DNA of 64,000 nucleotides from assembly GCA_947455165.1 (NCBI GenBank), contig CANGMP010000002.1:1-64000 (forward strand), read 5' to 3'. The notes beneath the pieces are model-generated. The model worked only from the letters and a program-made list of their open reading frames with translations, had not been told where the DNA came from and ran no database searches. How positions within the stretch are numbered: the first letter of the stretch is position 1; the number at the start of each line of letters is the position of its first letter. The translations under genes were made by a program, and so were the position numbers. Below are positions 57,749 through 64,000 of the stretch, one piece after another. Source of the stretch: Acidimicrobiaceae bacterium. GTDB lineage: Bacteria; Actinomycetota; Acidimicrobiia; Acidimicrobiales; RAAP-2.

Positions 57749-59923
57749 ATGTCTAGGAGTTTCATGTCTTCCCTCGCTCGCTGGTGCGTTCGGCACCGTT
57801 TTGTCGTCATTGTCTTGTGGATTGGCCTGTTTGTCGGCCTCACCGCTGGATCTAACGCCCTCGGCAATAACTTCCGCGACACGTTCAACCTCCCCGGCAC
57901 GGAATCCACCAAGGCGCTAGGTCTGCTGGTTAAGGGTTTTGGCCAACTCGAAAAAGGTGACCAGGACACCATCGTCTTCCAGTCACGCAACGGTGAAGCC
58001 ATCACCAGCCCTGCCTTTCAGACAGAAATCAATCGGACGCTGCATGAAATTGGACACCTTCCGAACGTGGCGCTCGTCACGAGTCCATTTAGCGCTGACG
58101 GTAAGAATCAAATCAGCCCACTCGACAGCACCATTGCCTACGCCACCGTTACCTTTAACGGATCGGCCTTCACCCTCAACAAGGACGACATTCGAGCCGT
58201 GGTAACCAAGGGCTCGGCTCTGCGTAGCAAGAGCCTGGACGTTGAGTTCGGTGGACGGGCCATTGGCCAGCTGAACCAGCCCAAGGGCAGCCCCGGTGAG
58301 ATGTTCGGCATCTTGGCGGCCGGCATCATCTTGATCTTGGCCTTCGGCTCCTTCCTCGCCATGCTGCTGCCCCTGGGTACTGCCCTCTTCGCCCTCGGTA
58401 CCGCATCGGCCGCCGTCGGACTCTTGACCCACGCCTTTTCCATTGCGACATTTGCGCCTCAGCTGGGCTCGCTTATCGGACTCGGTGTCGGTATTGACTA
58501 CGCACTCTTCATCGTCACTCGCTACCGTCAGAGCCTGCAGCTCGGAATGAGCGTCGAAGAGTCGGTGAAGACCGCGGTGAACACGTCGGGCCGAGCGGTG
58601 ATCTTCGCCGGTGGCACAGTTTGCATCGCCCTCCTCGGCATGCTCGTGCTGCGTCTGACCTTCCTGAACGGTGTGGCTATCGCCGCATCGGTCACGGTGC
58701 TCATCACCATGGTGGCGGCCATCACGTTGTTGCCGGCACTCCTCAGCCTGCTCGGGAAGCGTGCCCTTAGCCGTCGCAGCCGTCGTGAACTGTCGGCCAA
58801 CGGTGGCACCAAGGAAAGCCAGCACCCGCGCTGGGAACAGTGGAGTGCCTTTGTGGCTAAGCGCCCAATTCCGCTGGCTCTCGCCGCTATCGCTGTAATT
58901 GCCGTGTTGATCGTCCCCTACTTCTCACTGCACCTTGGCAATGCCGACCAGGGGACCGACCCGAAGACCAGCACGACCTATAAGGCGTACTCCCTCCTTT
59001 CGAAGGGTTTCGGCCCAGGCTTTAACGGGCCACTCCAGATTGTGGCGCCTCTCACCAAGGTTGACGACGTCATGACGCTCAACGCGCTGCGCACCGAAGT
59101 CATGAAGAACCCCAATGTGTCCTTCGTCGCTCCACCCGAAGTGAGCCCCAACCAAAAAGTTGCGGTACTGATGGTCTTCCAAAAGTCGAGTCCGTCCGAC
59201 ATCAAGACTTCGGACCTCATCAAGGAGCTGCGCACCTCGACCGTGCCCAGCGTGACGAAGGGAACGTCCTTGCACGCGTACGTCGGTGGCTCAACGGCCA
59301 TCTTTGACGACTTCGCTCAGACGCTTTCCAACAAGCTTCCGCTCTTCATTGGCGTGATTGTCTTGCTCGGCTGCCTCTTGCTGCTCCTCGCCTTCCGGAG
59401 TCTGTTGATTCCGGCCACCGCAGCAGTCATGAACCTTTTGGCTGCCGGCGCATCCTTCGGTGTCGTCGTCGCCATATTCCAGTGGGGTTGGGGTGGCTCG
59501 GTGCTCAACGTGGGCAGCGGTCCGATCGAATCCTTCTTGCCGGTCATCATGATTTCGATTCTCTTCGGGCTGTCGATGGACTACCAAGTTTTCCTCGTGA
59601 GTCGCATGCACGAAGAGTGGGTGCACACCGGTGAAAACCGGCGCTCCGTAATGCGTGGTCAGGCCGACACCGGACGAGTCATCACGGCAGCGGCCCTCAT
59701 CATGATCTCAGTCTTCATCGCTTTCGTTTTTGGTGGTGAGCGAGTCATTGCCGAGTTTGGCATCGGCCTCGGTGGTGCTGTTTTCTTGGACGCCTTCATT
59801 CTGCGCACGATCTTGGTTCCGGCACTGATGCACCTCTTCGGCAACGCCAACTGGTGGCTGCCGGGATGGCTGGACCGCAAGATGCCCCACCTCGCAGTGG
59901 AAGCGCCGGACGAAGCGAACTAA
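57749..59923 (+). CDS. MMPL/RND-family membrane transporter
   Basis: Two hydrophobic halves, IGLGVGIDYALFIVTRYRQSLQLGMSVEESVKTAVNTSGRAVIFAGGTV and LFGLSMDYQVFLVSRMHEEWVHTGENRRSVMRGQADTGRVITAAALIM. ATG 57749 or 57764. Confidence 0.93.
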   Translation: MSRSFMSSLARWCVRHRFVVIVLWIGLFVGLTAGSNALGNNFRDTFNLPGTESTKALGLLVKGFGQLEKGDQDTIVFQSRNGEAITSPAFQTEINRTLHEIGHLPNVALVTSPFSADGKNQISPLDSTIAYATVTFNGSAFTLNKDDIRAVVTKGSALRSKSLDVEFGGRAIGQLNQPKGSPGEMFGILAAGIILILAFGSFLAMLLPLGTALFALGTASAAVGLLTHAFSIATFAPQLGSLIGLGVGIDYALFIVTRYRQSLQLGMSVEESVKTAVNTSGRAVIFAGGTVCIALLGMLVLRLTFLNGVAIAASVTVLITMVAAITLLPALLSLLGKRALSRRSRRELSANGGTKESQHPRWEQWSAFVAKRPIPLALAAIAVIAVLIVPYFSLHLGNADQGTDPKTSTTYKAYSLLSKGFGPGFNGPLQIVAPLTKVDDVMTLNALRTEVMKNPNVSFVAPPEVSPNQKVAVLMVFQKSSPSDIKTSDLIKELRTSTVPSVTKGTSLHAYVGGSTAIFDDFAQTLSNKLPLFIGVIVLLGCLLLLLAFRSLLIPATAAVMNLLAAGASFGVVVAIFQWGWGGSVLNVGSGPIESFLPVIMISILFGLSMDYQVFLVSRMHEEWVHTGENRRSVMRGQADTGRVITAAALIMISVFIAFVFGGERVIAEFGIGLGGAVFLDAFILRTILVPALMHLFGNANWWLPGWLDRKMPHLAVEAPDEAN

Positions 59924-61572
59924 GTCGGCGTACCGGCCAGCACCGTGCCGAGGACCGCGATGTCCTTGATGCCGTACGGTTCAACGGTCAACGGGTTTTC
60001 CGCGAGCACAGTGAAGTCGGCGGCCTTGCCAACTTCGAGCGAACCGAGTTCGTGGTCACGGTGAAGTAACTGGGCGGATCCCAACGTGACCGCTCGGAGC
60101 GCTTCGAGTGGCGTGAGCTTTTCCGCGTCCCCGAGCGTTATTCCCGAACGAGTAACTCGATTCACGGCGCACCACATCGTAAAGAGCGGACCGACGGGCG
60201 TCACGGGAGCATCCGAATGCAGTGAGTAGGTCACACCGAACGCTTCAGCAGATGCGGCGGGGTCCATTCTTCGGGCCTTGGCCGGACCCATAGTTGAGGT
60301 GCGGTGGATGTCTCCCCAGTAGTAGAGGTGATTCGAAAAGAAATTGATGGCCACTCCGAGAGCGGCGGCTTTGCGCAACTGGGCCGAACTAATCATTTGG
60401 CAGTGCTCTAAGCGGTGACGGTGATCGGGTCGAGGCGACAGCGTCAGCAGTCTCTCAATGGCCCGCAGGGCCACGTCGATGGCGGCGTCACCATTGGCGT
60501 GGATGGCGGCTTGATGACCAGCCTCGTGAAACGGGCGCAGTCCATGGACAATGTCGTCTTCATCCAAGAGAAGTATTCCGTGGTCGTCGTGACCCGAGCA
60601 GTAACCCGGCCAGGCCAGTGCAGCCGTGAACCCTTGGATGGAACCATCCGAGATCCACTTGAGCGGTCCTACGGCGAAGCGGTCGGTCGATTCACGCTGG
60701 AGGTCGTTGACGTGGGCAAGAAGCTCGCTCGGCGCAAAGCTCTTCGACATCTCGTGCACGTGCGGCGAGTAGACGACGCGTACCGGTAGTTCACCCGAAA
60801 GGCCGAGCGCCCGATACGTGTCGAAGCTCTTACCCTTCGTGATCACCGCCATATCACTGTGGGTCGTCACTCCAGCCAGCTTGGCTAATTGGGCCCCCGT
60901 GCGAACAGACGTGGCGGGGTCTTGGCGCATTGAAGAAACAGCCGAGAAGATGAGTGGCAGGGCCGTCTCGGCAAACGCCCCCGTCGGCTCGCCATTGGCA
61001 TCTTTCTCGACACCGAGCACCTCCGTGTCGGCCGTAATACCCTGCGCTTCAAGCAGCGTGGAGTTGGCGTAGCCCCAGTGCATCGAGGCATTCATGACGG
61101 AAACGAAATGTTCCGTACTCACCGAATCAAGGTCCTGTCGGGTGAGTGCGCGGCCCCCGACAAAGACTGGGTCAAACCCTGCACCAAAGACATGCTCGCC
61201 GCGAGGAGTCTGGGCGGCGGCTTCGGACAGACGGGCAAGAACATCTTCAATCGTGCGACATCCCGGGTCGAGCGAACCGTCGCTTCGTTGGCGGTCGTCA
61301 AATCCCAACCACAGATGGTGATTGAAGAGGCCGTTGTGGAGCAGATGACCGTGCGCCTCAATAAATCCGGGAACGATTACTGCCTCGGAAAATCTTTCAT
61401 CCACCGTGACGCTGTAGCCAGACAGTTCGTCGATAAGTTCCTCAAAAACGCCAACTGAAAAGATTCGTCCCTCATGAACCGCAATGCCCGTAGCGTCAGC
61501 GGTGCTCGGATCAAGCGATACGACCTCCCGAGCTCGGTACAGAGTGATGGCGAGGTTACTCACAATGACCAC
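59920..61572 (-). CDS. Amidohydrolase family protein (YtcJ-like)
   Basis: VIVPGFIEAHGHLLHNG; KWISDGSIQGFTAALAWPGY; AIHANGDAAIDVALRAIERL; RLEHCQMI; SLHSDAPVTPVGPL. Confidence 0.92.
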   Translation of the reverse strand: MVIVSNLAITLYRAREVVSLDPSTADATGIAVHEGRIFSVGVFEELIDELSGYSVTVDERFSEAVIVPGFIEAHGHLLHNGLFNHHLWLGFDDRQRSDGSLDPGCRTIEDVLARLSEAAAQTPRGEHVFGAGFDPVFVGGRALTRQDLDSVSTEHFVSVMNASMHWGYANSTLLEAQGITADTEVLGVEKDANGEPTGAFAETALPLIFSAVSSMRQDPATSVRTGAQLAKLAGVTTHSDMAVITKGKSFDTYRALGLSGELPVRVVYSPHVHEMSKSFAPSELLAHVNDLQRESTDRFAVGPLKWISDGSIQGFTAALAWPGYCSGHDDHGILLLDEDDIVHGLRPFHEAGHQAAIHANGDAAIDVALRAIERLLTLSPRPDHRHRLEHCQMISSAQLRKAAALGVAINFFSNHLYYWGDIHRTSTMGPAKARRMDPAASAEAFGVTYSLHSDAPVTPVGPLFTMWCAVNRVTRSGITLGDAEKLTPLEALRAVTLGSAQLLHRDHELGSLEVGKAADFTVLAENPLTVEPYGIKDIAVLGTVLAGTPT

Positions 61573-61584
61573 AGTAGAACTTCA

Positions 61585-61601
61585 TTCCACGTAACGTGGA
61601 A
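61585..61601. promoter_or_regulatory. Palindromic candidate TetR operator between divergent genes
   Basis: TTCCACGT-A-ACGTGGAA (17 nt, 8-bp perfect arms) between starts at 61572 (-) and 61606 (+). Confidence 0.7.
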
Positions 61602-61605
61602 CTCT

Positions 61606-62247
61606 ATGGCTCCCGACGATAAGACGCTTAAGATCGCGGAAACTCGAGCCAAGCCCACCCAGCAACGCTCCATCGCAACCTACGAAAAGATTCTTGCAGC
61701 GAGCATCTCAATTCTGTCTGAGGAGGGTGCCGGCGCACTTAACACCAACGCAATTGCCACTCGAGCGGGCGTCAACGTCGGATCGGTCTACCACTACTTT
61801 GACGACAAGTGGGCCATCGTTCAGGTACTCATGGAACGCATGTTGTCTCGAGGACTTGGGGTTATAAATAGTTACGTCATATCTCTGGTGCAAACGGACG
61901 ACACCTTCACATGGTCTCGAAATTTGCTCACCGATGTCCACCGCATGCGCCTGAACCACCCGGGGACGGCTCAGCTTCGAGCGCTCTGTCGCACCGTACC
62001 GGAACTCGAAAAACTCAATCTCGAGGTTGAAGCAATCGTGCGTGAACACATCACAGATTCGATTGCACAGCGGCTTCCCGGTATGCCTCCTGAACGACGC
62101 CTCCACGCCGCCTACACAATTCAACAGATTGGCGCGCTCTGGCTTGATAGAGCTCTGGCGTTTGATACGGCGTTCGAGCCTCGCCTCGACGAAATGGCAC
62201 TGATGCTGAGCAGTTATCTCAACACGCTGGACGCCGAGTACCTATAA
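61606..62247 (+). CDS. TetR-family transcriptional regulator
   Basis: TQQRSIATYEKILAASISILSEEGAGALNTNAIATRAGVNVGSVYHYFDDKWAIVQVLMERM. Internal ATG at 61606 preferred. Confidence 0.9.
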   Translation: MAPDDKTLKIAETRAKPTQQRSIATYEKILAASISILSEEGAGALNTNAIATRAGVNVGSVYHYFDDKWAIVQVLMERMLSRGLGVINSYVISLVQTDDTFTWSRNLLTDVHRMRLNHPGTAQLRALCRTVPELEKLNLEVEAIVREHITDSIAQRLPGMPPERRLHAAYTIQQIGALWLDRALAFDTAFEPRLDEMALMLSSYLNTLDAEYL

Positions 62248-62251
62248 AGCA

Positions 62252-62281
62252 AGTGGGCCGAGCCTTTCGGCCCGGCCCACT
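62252..62281. terminator. Bidirectional hairpin between convergent tetR and groEL
   Basis: AGTGGGCC-gagcctttcggccc-GGCCCACT with an inner GCC/GGC extension, located 5 nt after the tetR stop. Confidence 0.8.
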
Positions 62282-62301
62282 GCACATTCCCACGGGAATG
62301 A

Positions 62302-64000
<1,699 letters not shown>

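Noticed and set aside
57983-58825. 280-aa minus-strand ORF
   Set aside because: Antisense to the MMPL transporter; no domain-like pattern.

Overview
This 64 kb window is dense chromosomal sequence from a high-GC, compact actinobacterial genome, most likely Acidimicrobiia-like. That placement is inferred from the WhiB proteins, the UPF0182/YlbL/Zincin_2-like neighbourhood, GuaB3 and the actinobacterial-type SDH; it was not tested phylogenetically. I found no rRNA, tRNA, CRISPR array, prophage or transposon. Main blocks are: UPF0182 / DivIVA-like / YlbL-type protease / MreB-like genes (1-6.5 kb); two whiB-family genes (9.3-10.7 kb); a VWA + AAA pair (11.4-14.8 kb); an sdh operon (15-18.4 kb); mdh; a giant NHL/FN3 surface protein (21.4-25.5 kb); a metF-cupin-folD-purH-purN-sucD-sucC run (26.3-32.7 kb); a decaprenyl-phosphoryl-arabinose precursor operon ubiA-dprE1-dprE2 (33.2-36.2 kb); pcrA-guaA-guaB3; a polysaccharide/glycan locus (42.5-56.8 kb); an MMPL transporter; a divergent TetR/amidohydrolase pair; and groEL plus the end of groES. 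The best leads are: a DivIVA-like coiled coil ending in a phage Mu F-like Cys/His tail; a beta-propeller apparently inserted inside an FN3 domain, in a gene whose signal peptide is separated by a one-base frameshift; an acyltransferase-3/SGNH protein in which both active sites look degenerate; a DprE1 with Ala at the benzothiazinone-reactive Cys position; tandem palindromes upstream of a whiB; and a near-perfect palindrome filling the space between a TetR gene and its divergent amidohydrolase.
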